From contig JAXGYZ010000002.1 of assembly GCA_040772005.1 (NCBI GenBank), positions 496,001 to 560,000 on the forward strand: 64,000 nucleotides of DNA, read 5' to 3'. The translations under genes and the position numbers were made by a program. Shown piece by piece: positions 19,882 through 26,906 of this stretch. Position 1 is the stretch's first letter, and each line of letters begins with the position of its first letter. Source of the DNA: MWBF01 sp040772005. Its GTDB lineage: Bacteria; Chloroflexota; Anaerolineae; CG2-30-64-16. The notes beneath the pieces are model-generated. The model worked only from the letters and a program-made list of their open reading frames with translations, did not search any database and was not told the DNA's origin.

Positions 19882-21996
19882 ATGAGGAATAAGGCACGGT
19901 TGGGTGGCCTTTGCGTGCTTTGGTTGCTGGCAGCACTCATTGGCGGGGCGTTTGCTCCGCTGCCTCACTCCATGGGACGAGCCTACGCGCAGACTTGTTC
20001 CGAGTTGATCGTAGATGGCGGGTTCGAGGCCGGCGGAGCCTGGCAGCTCGGCCCCAGCCCCGTCACACCCCAGTACGTCACCTATGCCAGCCATGCCGGC
20101 AACCAGTCGCTCGTCCTGGGCATCACCAGCGGCGCAAACATCGAGAGCTTCTCCTCCGCCCGCCAGACCGTGACCCTGCCCGCGGGCGCGGCCCAGATCA
20201 CGCTCTCGTTCTGGGCGTATGCGATGGCCGACTCGCCTGCCACCACTGATTACATGGAAGTCGTGCTGCTCAACGCGACGGGCACGACGATCCTCAACAA
20301 GCCCTGGCAATCGCACAACGACAGCCGCCTCTGGAACCGCTATGCCTTCGACCTGACCGCGTGGCGCGGGCAGACGGTCCAGGTGTATTTCAACGTCTAC
20401 AACGACGGCCTGGGCGGCCGGGCCGCCATGTTCCTGGATGACGTTTCGCTGCAAAGCTGCACCGGCCCGGTCAGTACGGGCACACCGACTGGAACCATCA
20501 CCCCGACCGGCGTCGTCACCGCGCCACCGACGCTCACCCCAACGCCGACCGGCACGGTCGCGCCGCCGGGCTGTACGGATCTGCTCCTCAACGGCGGGTT
20601 CGATGTGGGCCTTGCCAACTGGCAGCAGGTGGGCGGCGGCAGCAGCATCGTCAGCGCGCCCGACCCTGTGCGCACGGCGCCAAATGCGTTGCAACTGGGC
20701 AGCCTGACGCAGAACCTCGTTGGGGAGGCCAGCGTCCGCCAACTGGTCACGATTCCGCTGGGCTACTCGCAGGTGACGCTGGAAGCCTGGGTCTACGAGC
20801 AGACCCAGGATGTGACCAATGCCGACTATCAGAAGATCGAGCTGCTGAATAGCTCCGGCGGGCCGTGGTCAGTGTTGTCATATGGCACCTTGAATAACGC
20901 GGCCTGGCGGCCCTTGACTTTCAACCTGACGCCGTTCAGCGGGAGCACGCTGTTCGTGAGCTTCGCGGTCAACAATGACGGGATTGCGGGCCGGACGGTT
21001 ATGTACGTGGACGACGTGCGGCTGCGCGCGTGCAACCCCGGGCCGGCGACCCCGACCGCGACGCCGACCGTGACGCCGGTGAGCGCCACCGCGACACCGA
21101 CCGCGACGCCCGTGCCCGGCGTCACGGTGACGCCAAGCAGCACGATCCCGCCTGGCCCGGGCTGCATCCAGTTGATTCAGAACACCGGCTTCGAGACCGG
21201 CGTCTACCCGTGGCTGCCGGGCAAGAACGAGTTGCCTGCGCAGATCGTGACCGCGCCTGATCCCGGCGGAGCATATGCCGTGGGATTAGGTGCGTTCTCA
21301 GAAAATACATACAGCTACTCATCCCTGCGCCAGTGGATCCCCATTCCTATCTCGCACCCGCGCGTGATCGTGAGCTTCTGGGCCTATACGCGCGCGGAAT
21401 CGCTCTGGGGCGAGGACCGGCAGCAGTTCGTGGTGCTGGGCGCAGGCGATGCCGTGCTGGCCGTGCCGTGGAAGGTGCTGGAGAACGAACAGGTCTGGCG
21501 CCAGCGCGTGTTCGATGTGTTCAACGTGGCCGGTCAGACCATCGGCATCTATTTCAACGTCATCAACGACGGCGCGGGCGGCCGCACCTCCATGTTCCTG
21601 GACGAAGTGTATGTCTGGGCGTGCACGCCGGGCCAGTATCCCGCCAGCCTGGCGAGCAGCAGCCCGCCCGGCGCCGGAGCGATCGCGGGGGGCGTGACCG
21701 CGATGGAGCTTCCCGCGCCGCCGCCGGCCGGCGGCGGCGCAATCAGCGCAGCCGCTGCGACGATCACGCTGACGCCGATGAGCACGCGCGTGGCGCTCGA
21801 CATGCCCGACCGCACGTTCGTGGGTCAGGTGGTTGCGACCGAGACGCCCGCACCGGACCGCCAGGAAACGAGCGAGGAGGACGGGAGCTTCTTCTCTCGC
21901 GTTACCCGTAACTGGCCGCAGGGCTGGTGGTGGGCCCTGGTTGTCATCGCCCTCGCCCTGATTGCCATATTCATCATCACACTACTTAAAGGGTAA
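19882..21996 (+). CDS. Secreted three-module jelly-roll protein with C-terminal anchor
   Basis: 704 aa. Signal peptide in residues 1-35 (LGGLCVLWLLAALIGGAFA..AYAQ). Three copies of a ~160-residue beta-sandwich follow. Each opens C-x-(E/D/Q)-LI/LL-x-(D/N)-x-GF(E/D)-G and closes GR(A/T)-(M)-(F/Y)-(L/V)-D-(D/E)-V-x-x-x-x-C, so a disulphide per module is likely. These resemble carbohydrate-binding CBM4/9-like modules. Thr/Pro linkers separate them, and a C-terminal helix (WWWALVVIALALIAIFIITLL) anchors the protein outside the cell. GGAAAGGA precedes the start. The ligand is unknown. Confidence 0.82.
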   Translation: MRNKARLGGLCVLWLLAALIGGAFAPLPHSMGRAYAQTCSELIVDGGFEAGGAWQLGPSPVTPQYVTYASHAGNQSLVLGITSGANIESFSSARQTVTLPAGAAQITLSFWAYAMADSPATTDYMEVVLLNATGTTILNKPWQSHNDSRLWNRYAFDLTAWRGQTVQVYFNVYNDGLGGRAAMFLDDVSLQSCTGPVSTGTPTGTITPTGVVTAPPTLTPTPTGTVAPPGCTDLLLNGGFDVGLANWQQVGGGSSIVSAPDPVRTAPNALQLGSLTQNLVGEASVRQLVTIPLGYSQVTLEAWVYEQTQDVTNADYQKIELLNSSGGPWSVLSYGTLNNAAWRPLTFNLTPFSGSTLFVSFAVNNDGIAGRTVMYVDDVRLRACNPGPATPTATPTVTPVSATATPTATPVPGVTVTPSSTIPPGPGCIQLIQNTGFETGVYPWLPGKNELPAQIVTAPDPGGAYAVGLGAFSENTYSYSSLRQWIPIPISHPRVIVSFWAYTRAESLWGEDRQQFVVLGAGDAVLAVPWKVLENEQVWRQRVFDVFNVAGQTIGIYFNVINDGAGGRTSMFLDEVYVWACTPGQYPASLASSSPPGAGAIAGGVTAMELPAPPPAGGGAISAAAATITLTPMSTRVALDMPDRTFVGQVVATETPAPDRQETSEEDGSFFSRVTRNWPQGWWWALVVIALALIAIFIITLLKG

Positions 21997-22010
21997 GTCT
22001 CAGACAAGGA

Positions 22011-23072
22011 ATGCCAGTGAAACTCACCGTCTATACCGATGAAATGGGCTTCGACGCCCTGCGTTCCGAGTGGAACGCCCTTCTGCGGCGCAGCAGGTTC
22101 GACACGATTTTCCTGACCTGGGAGTGGCAGCGCACCTGGTGGCACCGGCTTGGCGTCCAGCGCGGCCCGCTCTATCTCCTGGCTGCACACGAAGATGAGC
22201 GGCTGGTTGGGATTTTGCCCCTGTATGCTGCCGAAGAGGGAGGTACGCGCGTCCTGCATGTCGTCGGCTGCACCGAGGTCTCCGACTATCTCGACCTCAT
22301 CATTGAGGCGGGACAGGAAGAGCCTGTCTATGCCGCGTTCCTTCATTGGCTGGCCGGGCCCGATGCTCCCCGTTGGGACGTGATTAATCTGTGCAACCAA
22401 CCTGGCGCTTCGCTGGCGCACACGCGCCTGGCAGAGATGGCGCGCGCCGCGGGCTACAGCGCGACCGTCGCGCAGGAGGATGTCTGTCCCATCATCACGC
22501 TGCCGGCGGAGGGTCACGCCGGAGAAGGTGACGAGAGCGGCTGGGACCAGTATCTCAGCACCCTCGACAAGAAGGAGCGGCACGAAATCCGCCGCAAGCT
22601 GCGCCGGATCGAGCGCGATGCGCCGGATGCGCAGGTGCGCTATGTGGGCGCCGCGGGCGCGGACCTCGCCACAGACATGGATACGTTCATCCGGCTGCAC
22701 CGCAATAGCCGCTCGGATAAACACGCCTTTATGACGCCGGAGATGCAGGCCTACTTCCGTGCCATCGCGGAGGTGCTGGCGGAATGCGGCTGGCTCCAGC
22801 TTTCATTCCTCGAAATCGAAGGCGAGGCCGTCGCCACCTACTTCTGCTTCGACTATAACGACCAGATTCTCGTCTACAACTCCGGCTATGACCCGGCGGC
22901 CGTGCCGCAGCTCAGCCCCGGTTGGGTCCTGCTCGCCCGGCTGATCCAGCATGCCATCGCGCTCGGCCGCAGCCACTTCGACTTTCTGCAGGGCGACGAA
23001 GACTACAAGCACCGGTTCGGCGGGGTGGATACGCCCGTGTATACGACGCTGATCGAGCGCACGGCCGCATGA
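22011..23072 (+). CDS. CelD/BcsL-family GNAT acetyltransferase
   Basis: 353 aa. The N-terminus (FDALRSEWNALLRRSRFDTIFLTWEWQRTWW) and C-terminal GNAT half (LSFLEIEGEAVATYFCFDYND..SPGWVLLARLIQHAIALGRSHFDFLQGDEDYKHRF) match the CelD/BcsL group. Members act with exopolysaccharide or cellulose synthesis. It starts 14 bp after the secreted protein and 7 bp before rsmD, so the three may be co-transcribed. The acyl donor and acceptor are unknown. Confidence 0.85.
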   Translation: MPVKLTVYTDEMGFDALRSEWNALLRRSRFDTIFLTWEWQRTWWHRLGVQRGPLYLLAAHEDERLVGILPLYAAEEGGTRVLHVVGCTEVSDYLDLIIEAGQEEPVYAAFLHWLAGPDAPRWDVINLCNQPGASLAHTRLAEMARAAGYSATVAQEDVCPIITLPAEGHAGEGDESGWDQYLSTLDKKERHEIRRKLRRIERDAPDAQVRYVGAAGADLATDMDTFIRLHRNSRSDKHAFMTPEMQAYFRAIAEVLAECGWLQLSFLEIEGEAVATYFCFDYNDQILVYNSGYDPAAVPQLSPGWVLLARLIQHAIALGRSHFDFLQGDEDYKHRFGGVDTPVYTTLIERTAA

Positions 23073-23079
23073 GGACGCC

Positions 23080-23730
23080 ATGCGGGTGATTGCGGGCGCG
23101 GCCAAAGGTCGCACGCTGGCTTCCGTGCCGGGCGACAGCACGCGGCCCATCACCGACCGCGTCAAAGCCGCGCTGTTCAGCATCCTCCACTCGCTGGAGA
23201 TGATCGAGGACCGGCGCTATCTCGACCTGTTCGGCGGGACCGGCGCGGTCGGCATCGAGGCGCTCAGCCGCGGCGCAGCCGAGGCAGTTTTCTGCGAGCG
23301 CGACCGGCTGGCGCTCAAGACGCTGCGCCGCAACCTCGAAACGACCGGACTGGCAGAGCAGGCGACCGTCGTGCCGGGCGACGCGTTCGCCTATCTGCAG
23401 CGGCCCGGTCTCGCGCCGTTCGATGTCATCTACATCGCGCCGCCCCAGTATCAGGGCTTGTGGCTGCGCGCGCTGCAAATCGTGGACGCGCGGCCTGCGC
23501 TGCTGACCGGCGACGGCATCGCTATCGTGCAGGTCTTTCCGAAGGAATGGAGCCCCCCTGCGCTGAGCCATCTCACGCTGTTCGACCAGCGGCGGTATGG
23601 CAGCACCGAGCTGTTCTTCCTGGGGCCGGGCGCGCGGGAACGGTCCGCATCGCGGTCGCTACGCGACCGTCAGGATGCGGACTCCTCGAAGGATCAGGTT
23701 GAGGATGCGCTGGATGGAAGTCCCGCATAA
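23080..23730 (+). CDS. rsmD: RsmD-type 16S rRNA (guanine-N2) methyltransferase
   Basis: 216 aa. It probably methylates G966 of 16S rRNA. The N-terminus MRVIAGAAKGRTL, RPITDRVKAALFSIL and the SAM motif LDLFGGTGAVGIEALSRGA are typical. The catalytic D/N-PP-Y/F motif is replaced by APPQY (YIAPPQYQGLW), and the catalytic acid is not obvious. The last ~30 residues (ERSASRSLRDRQDADSS...) lie outside the usual fold and are encoded by a palindromic repeat. The 3' end overlaps the start of menA. Confidence 0.85.
   Translation: MRVIAGAAKGRTLASVPGDSTRPITDRVKAALFSILHSLEMIEDRRYLDLFGGTGAVGIEALSRGAAEAVFCERDRLALKTLRRNLETTGLAEQATVVPGDAFAYLQRPGLAPFDVIYIAPPQYQGLWLRALQIVDARPALLTGDGIAIVQVFPKEWSPPALSHLTLFDQRRYGSTELFFLGPGARERSASRSLRDRQDADSSKDQVEDALDGSPA
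23642..23686. repeat. Palindromic repeat inside the rsmD 3' end
   Basis: GGTCCGCATC...GATGCGGACTCC arms with an inner GCGGTCGC/GCGACCG stem. It is the same hairpin family as 4240-4269 and 39053-39088. It encodes the extra C-terminal tail of RsmD. Confidence 0.72.
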
Positions 23731-24637
23731 CCAGGCCGAACGGCACGCGACCCTCACCAAGTGGCAGTCCTGGCGGCTGGCGAGCCGCCCGCGCACGCTG
23801 CCCGCAGCCGTCGCGCCGGTGATCGTCGGCACGGCGCTGGCCGTCTACGCCGGCGCGTTCCGGCCGCTGGCCGCGCTGGCCGCGCTGCTGGCTGCGCTGT
23901 TCATCCAGATCGGCTCGAACTTTGCCAACGACCTGGGCGACTTCCAGCGCGGGGCCGACATCCGGGAGCGCGTGGGACCGCTGCGCGTGACGAGCGCGGG
24001 GCTGCTCACCCCGCGCGAGGTCAAGGCGGGGATGTTCGCCGTGTTCGGCCTGGCCGCGCTGTGCGGGGTCTACCTCATCGTCCTCGGCGGCTGGCCCATC
24101 CTCGCCGTGGGGCTGCTCTCGATCCTGGCCGCGATTGCATACACGGCAGGCCCGCTGCCCTTCGGCTACTATGGGCTGGGCGACCTGGCGGTCTTCATCT
24201 TCTTCGGGCTGGTGGCGGTGGTGGGGACCTTCTATGTGCAGGCGGGGCACGTCACGCCGCTGGTCTGGCTGGCCGCATTGCCGATGGGCGCGCTGGTCAC
24301 CAATATCCTCGTGGTCAACAACATCCGCGACGTGGACACCGATGCGCATGTGGGCAAGCGCACGCTGGCCGTGCTCCTGGGCCGCCGGGGCGCGCGGGTG
24401 GAATATGTCGCGCTGCTCGTGCTGGCCTACGCCATCCCTCTGATCCTCTGGCTCGGCTTCCGCCTGGAGGCATGGGTGCTGCTGCCGCTGCTGACCCTGC
24501 CGCTGGCGGGGCAGCAGGTGCGGGCTGTGTTCACCGTGACCGGCCCGGCGCTGAACAGGACGCTCGGCGGCACCGCGCAGCTTGCCGTGTGGTATGCGCT
24601 GGCCTTCGCCGCGGGGCTGGTGTTGCAGACGGCGTGA
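23705..24637 (+). CDS. menA: 1,4-dihydroxy-2-naphthoate polyprenyltransferase (MenA)
   Basis: 310 aa UbiA-family membrane enzyme of menaquinone synthesis that attaches the prenyl chain to DHNA. Eight or nine hydrophobic helices. The first Asp-rich motif is NFANDLGDFQRGAD and the second is NNIRDVDTDAHVGKRTLAV, both expected for MenA. The start is uncertain between ATG 23705 and 23714; either overlaps the end of rsmD. Other menaquinone genes are not in the window. Confidence 0.88.
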   Translation: MRWMEVPHNQAERHATLTKWQSWRLASRPRTLPAAVAPVIVGTALAVYAGAFRPLAALAALLAALFIQIGSNFANDLGDFQRGADIRERVGPLRVTSAGLLTPREVKAGMFAVFGLAALCGVYLIVLGGWPILAVGLLSILAAIAYTAGPLPFGYYGLGDLAVFIFFGLVAVVGTFYVQAGHVTPLVWLAALPMGALVTNILVVNNIRDVDTDAHVGKRTLAVLLGRRGARVEYVALLVLAYAIPLILWLGFRLEAWVLLPLLTLPLAGQQVRAVFTVTGPALNRTLGGTAQLAVWYALAFAAGLVLQTA

Positions 24638-24640
24638 CGG

Positions 24641-24770
24641 ATTGCGGATTGAAGATTGCAGATTACGGATTACAGGTTGCAGGTTTGCCGGTTACAGGTT
24701 GCAGGTTTGAGGGTTGCAGACCGAAAGCAGGGCTAATCGTTCCACACAAGAAATCTTCAATCTTCAATCG
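24641..24770. repeat. GATTGAA/GATTGCA-period repeat between convergent genes
   Basis: Degenerate units GGATTGCGGATTGAAGATT (from 24641) and TTGCAGGTT on the left; the inverse AATCTTCAATCTTCAATC (24752-24769) on the right. The right end supplies the stop codon of the DHOD-like gene (24757-24759). Confidence 0.65.
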
Positions 24771-25590
24771 TTACCCCTGCCGCCGCCTGAATCTCCGCAA
24801 CCAGCGCTGGGTTCGTCCATAGCACGCTGCGCACCTGCACGGCCGCTGCGCCCATCTGCAGGCATTTGACCGCGTCCGCAGGCCGCGTAATGCCGCCTGC
24901 TGCGACGACGGGCACGTTCGGCGCCTGTGCCAGCACCGCAGCCAGCGCCCGCAGCGTGAAAGGCAGCGCAGCGGGGCCGCCGATCGGGCCTTCGACTTCC
25001 CCAGCCGGTCCGCCCGCCAGTGCGGGCGCAGCCCCCACCGGCGCAATCGCCACCACGAGCGCATCGGCCCCGGCATTCAGGCACGCCTCGACCAGCAGTT
25101 CCGCCTGGGCCGCAGGCAGCTTAACGAGCAGCGGGAGCTGGCAGCTCCGGCGCACGTTGGCCGTCCACATCCCTGCGTCGCGCGGTGTGACCTGGGCGGG
25201 CAGGTGCAGCTCCAGCCCGGCGACCGCGGGCCGGTCCTCCAGGGTGGCGGCCAGGCGATCCCAGTCCTCCGGCGCGGAGGCCCCGAGCGCCACGATCGCG
25301 GGAATGCCCAGCCGGGCCCAACCGGCCACATCATCGCGCAGCAGACGGCGCAGCCCCGGATTGTGATCGCCGGTCGCGAGGATGAAGCCGCCCGGAATCT
25401 CGGCCAGCCGCGGCGGTGGGTTGCCGCGGCGCGGCTGCAGGGTGATGGGCGGCGTGACGAGCGCGCCGAAGAGCTCAGGCCCGATGCCCGGCGGCCAGGC
25501 CTCCCCGAAGCCGAGCGCGCCGCTGCCTGCCATCAGCGGAGAGGCCAGGCTCAGGCCCAGCTTGTTGTGGGGCGCCAGCTCGACGCTCAT
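24757..25590 (-). CDS. Dihydroorotate dehydrogenase-like FMN barrel protein
   Basis: 277 aa. The start overlaps the pyrK stop (ATGA), the classical pyrK-pyrD order. The C-terminal phosphate/FMN site VPVVAAGGITRPADAVKCLQMGAAAVQVRS and the VKLPAA strand fit a DHOD-type TIM barrel. The expected N-x-S-C-P-N active-site strand after LEL is absent: it reads LELHLPAQVTPRDAG, with no catalytic Cys or Ser at that position by eye. It may be a divergent class 1B PyrD or a paralogue with another role. Confidence 0.72.
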   Translation of the reverse strand: MSVELAPHNKLGLSLASPLMAGSGALGFGEAWPPGIGPELFGALVTPPITLQPRRGNPPPRLAEIPGGFILATGDHNPGLRRLLRDDVAGWARLGIPAIVALGASAPEDWDRLAATLEDRPAVAGLELHLPAQVTPRDAGMWTANVRRSCQLPLLVKLPAAQAELLVEACLNAGADALVVAIAPVGAAPALAGGPAGEVEGPIGGPAALPFTLRALAAVLAQAPNVPVVAAGGITRPADAVKCLQMGAAAVQVRSVLWTNPALVAEIQAAAGVTIED

Positions 25591-26360
25591 GTTGCCACCA
25601 CGTCCGCCAGGTCGAACACCGGCCCGCGCAGGCACACCCGCCGCCGGCCGCCGGCCACATCCGCCACGCATGACTGGCACGCGCCCGTCCCGCACAGGAA
25701 CGTTGCGGGATAGAGCACCTGCGTCAGGCCGCGCGCCAACCCGTAGCGTGCAGCCTTGACTGTTTCCGCCAGCCGCATGTAGAACTCCATGCTGCCCGCC
25801 GCACAGACGGCGTCGGCCCAGGGCAGCAGGTCCGACAGGGTGGAGAGCAGCGTGCCCGTCGGGTCCTGACGGCCGTCCTGTGTGACCAGGTGATACTCGA
25901 CCGCCGCGGGCAAGCGTGCTGCGGGTACGCTGTCGCGCGCGGTGAGCGCGCCGGTCGCGAAGGTCACGGCCAGTCCCGCGGCCGCGGCCCAGCCCAGCAG
26001 CGGCAGGAGCGACCACGCCGGATCGCCCTGCCCGATGCACAGCAGGTTGCGCACGCCGGACGTCACACTGAAGCCGTTGCCGACCGGGCCCAGGCAGTCG
26101 ATTTCGAGGCCGAGCGGCGCGGTGCGCAGCCAGGCTGCGCCCCAATCCGCAGACGGCGGCAGCCGCAGCGTCCAGGTCTCCGCGTCCAGGCCGACCGGGT
26201 AGAATGTGCGCCGGAGATAGGGGTCCAGCCCGGGCCCGGCCTTGACGAGCACCGCCTGGCCCGGGGCAAGCTGGCGCACCAGCTCCGGCGCGTGCAGGAC
26301 GAGCTCCTGGCTGGGGCCGGAACTCTGGCGTGAGATGAGGGTGGCAGTCGTTTGCAGCAT
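25587..26360 (-). CDS. pyrK: Dihydroorotate dehydrogenase electron-transfer subunit (PyrK-like)
   Basis: 257 aa. A ferredoxin-reductase-like FAD domain (RRTFYPVG matches the RPxS/T-Y site; LGPVGNGF) is followed by a NAD-domain region and a C-terminal 2Fe-2S cluster with CGTGACQSC...C then GPVF. In class 1B DHOD this subunit passes electrons to NAD. It overlaps the DHOD-like gene by four bases. The promoter lies so close that the mRNA should be almost leaderless. Confidence 0.82.
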   Translation of the reverse strand: MLQTTATLISRQSSGPSQELVLHAPELVRQLAPGQAVLVKAGPGLDPYLRRTFYPVGLDAETWTLRLPPSADWGAAWLRTAPLGLEIDCLGPVGNGFSVTSGVRNLLCIGQGDPAWSLLPLLGWAAAAGLAVTFATGALTARDSVPAARLPAAVEYHLVTQDGRQDPTGTLLSTLSDLLPWADAVCAAGSMEFYMRLAETVKAARYGLARGLTQVLYPATFLCGTGACQSCVADVAGGRRRVCLRGPVFDLADVVAT

Positions 26361-26368
26361 CGGCGGCT

Positions 26369-26397
26369 ATGATAGCACGTCGCGGCGTTGCGCTCAA
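26369..26397 (-). promoter_or_regulatory. pyrK promoter giving a near-leaderless transcript
   Basis: Minus-strand TTGAGC (26397-26392), 17 bp, TATCAT (26374-26369). The start point falls near 26362, and the ATG begins at 26360. No Shine-Dalgarno is present. Confidence 0.55.
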
Positions 26398-26403
26398 ACG
26401 TCC

Positions 26404-26765
26404 TTTGTAGGACGGGTTGGCAACCCGTCCTACGGGCAGGCCGTAGTCGAAGGGCGCTGGCCTGCCCCGAACTTGAACCACACCCTTGTGGCCGGGTTGG
26501 CAACCCGTCCTACGGGCAGGCCGTAGTCGAAGGGCGCTGGCCTGCCCCGAACTTGAACCACACCCTTGTGGCCGGGTTGGCAACCCGTCCTACGGGCAGG
26601 CCGTAGTCGAAGGGCGCTGGCCTGCCCCGAACTTGAACCACACCCTTGTGGCCGGGTTGGCAACCCGTCCTACGGGCAGGCCGTAGTCGAAGGGCGCTGG
26701 CCTGCCCCGAACTTGAACCACACCCTTGTGGCCGGGTTGGCAACCCGTCCTACGGGCTGGCCGTC
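26404..26765. repeat. 80-bp tandem repeat array of GGGTTGGCAACCC palindromes
   Basis: Four full 80-bp units beginning at 26414, 26494, 26574 and 26654, plus a partial fifth from 26734. Each contains GGGTTGGCAACCCGTCCTAC and an imperfect CAGGCC...GGCCTG hairpin. The units are essentially identical by eye, and the last diverges at its right end. It separates the pyrK and dnaG promoters. Units are the same throughout, so this is not a CRISPR array. Confidence 0.92.
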
Positions 26766-26780
26766 GATTTTAAGGGTGTT

Positions 26781-26810
26781 TTGACACATGAGTTCCACTC
26801 CTGGTATAAT
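26781..26810 (+). promoter_or_regulatory. dnaG-rpoD promoter
   Basis: TTGACA (26781-26786), 18 bp, TATAAT (26805-26810) with an extended TGG. The leader is about 90 nt. Confidence 0.8.
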
Positions 26811-26906
26811 TCCTCCCGTGCCATCAGGCACGCCAGTGCGCAAGCAGAGGCTGGCACGGTGCGAGCAAAGGTCCTGCAGGGTCAAGTGTGGTGATTTCAG
26901 CCGGTC

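Noticed and set aside
24757..26583. 608-codon frame joining the DHOD-like gene with a long upstream extension
   Set aside because: The extension runs through the tandem repeats and over pyrK in another frame; the true start is the ATG at 25590, coupled to pyrK.
26404..26765. Possible CRISPR array
   Set aside because: The whole 80-bp unit repeats, so there are no unique spacers, and no cas genes are nearby.
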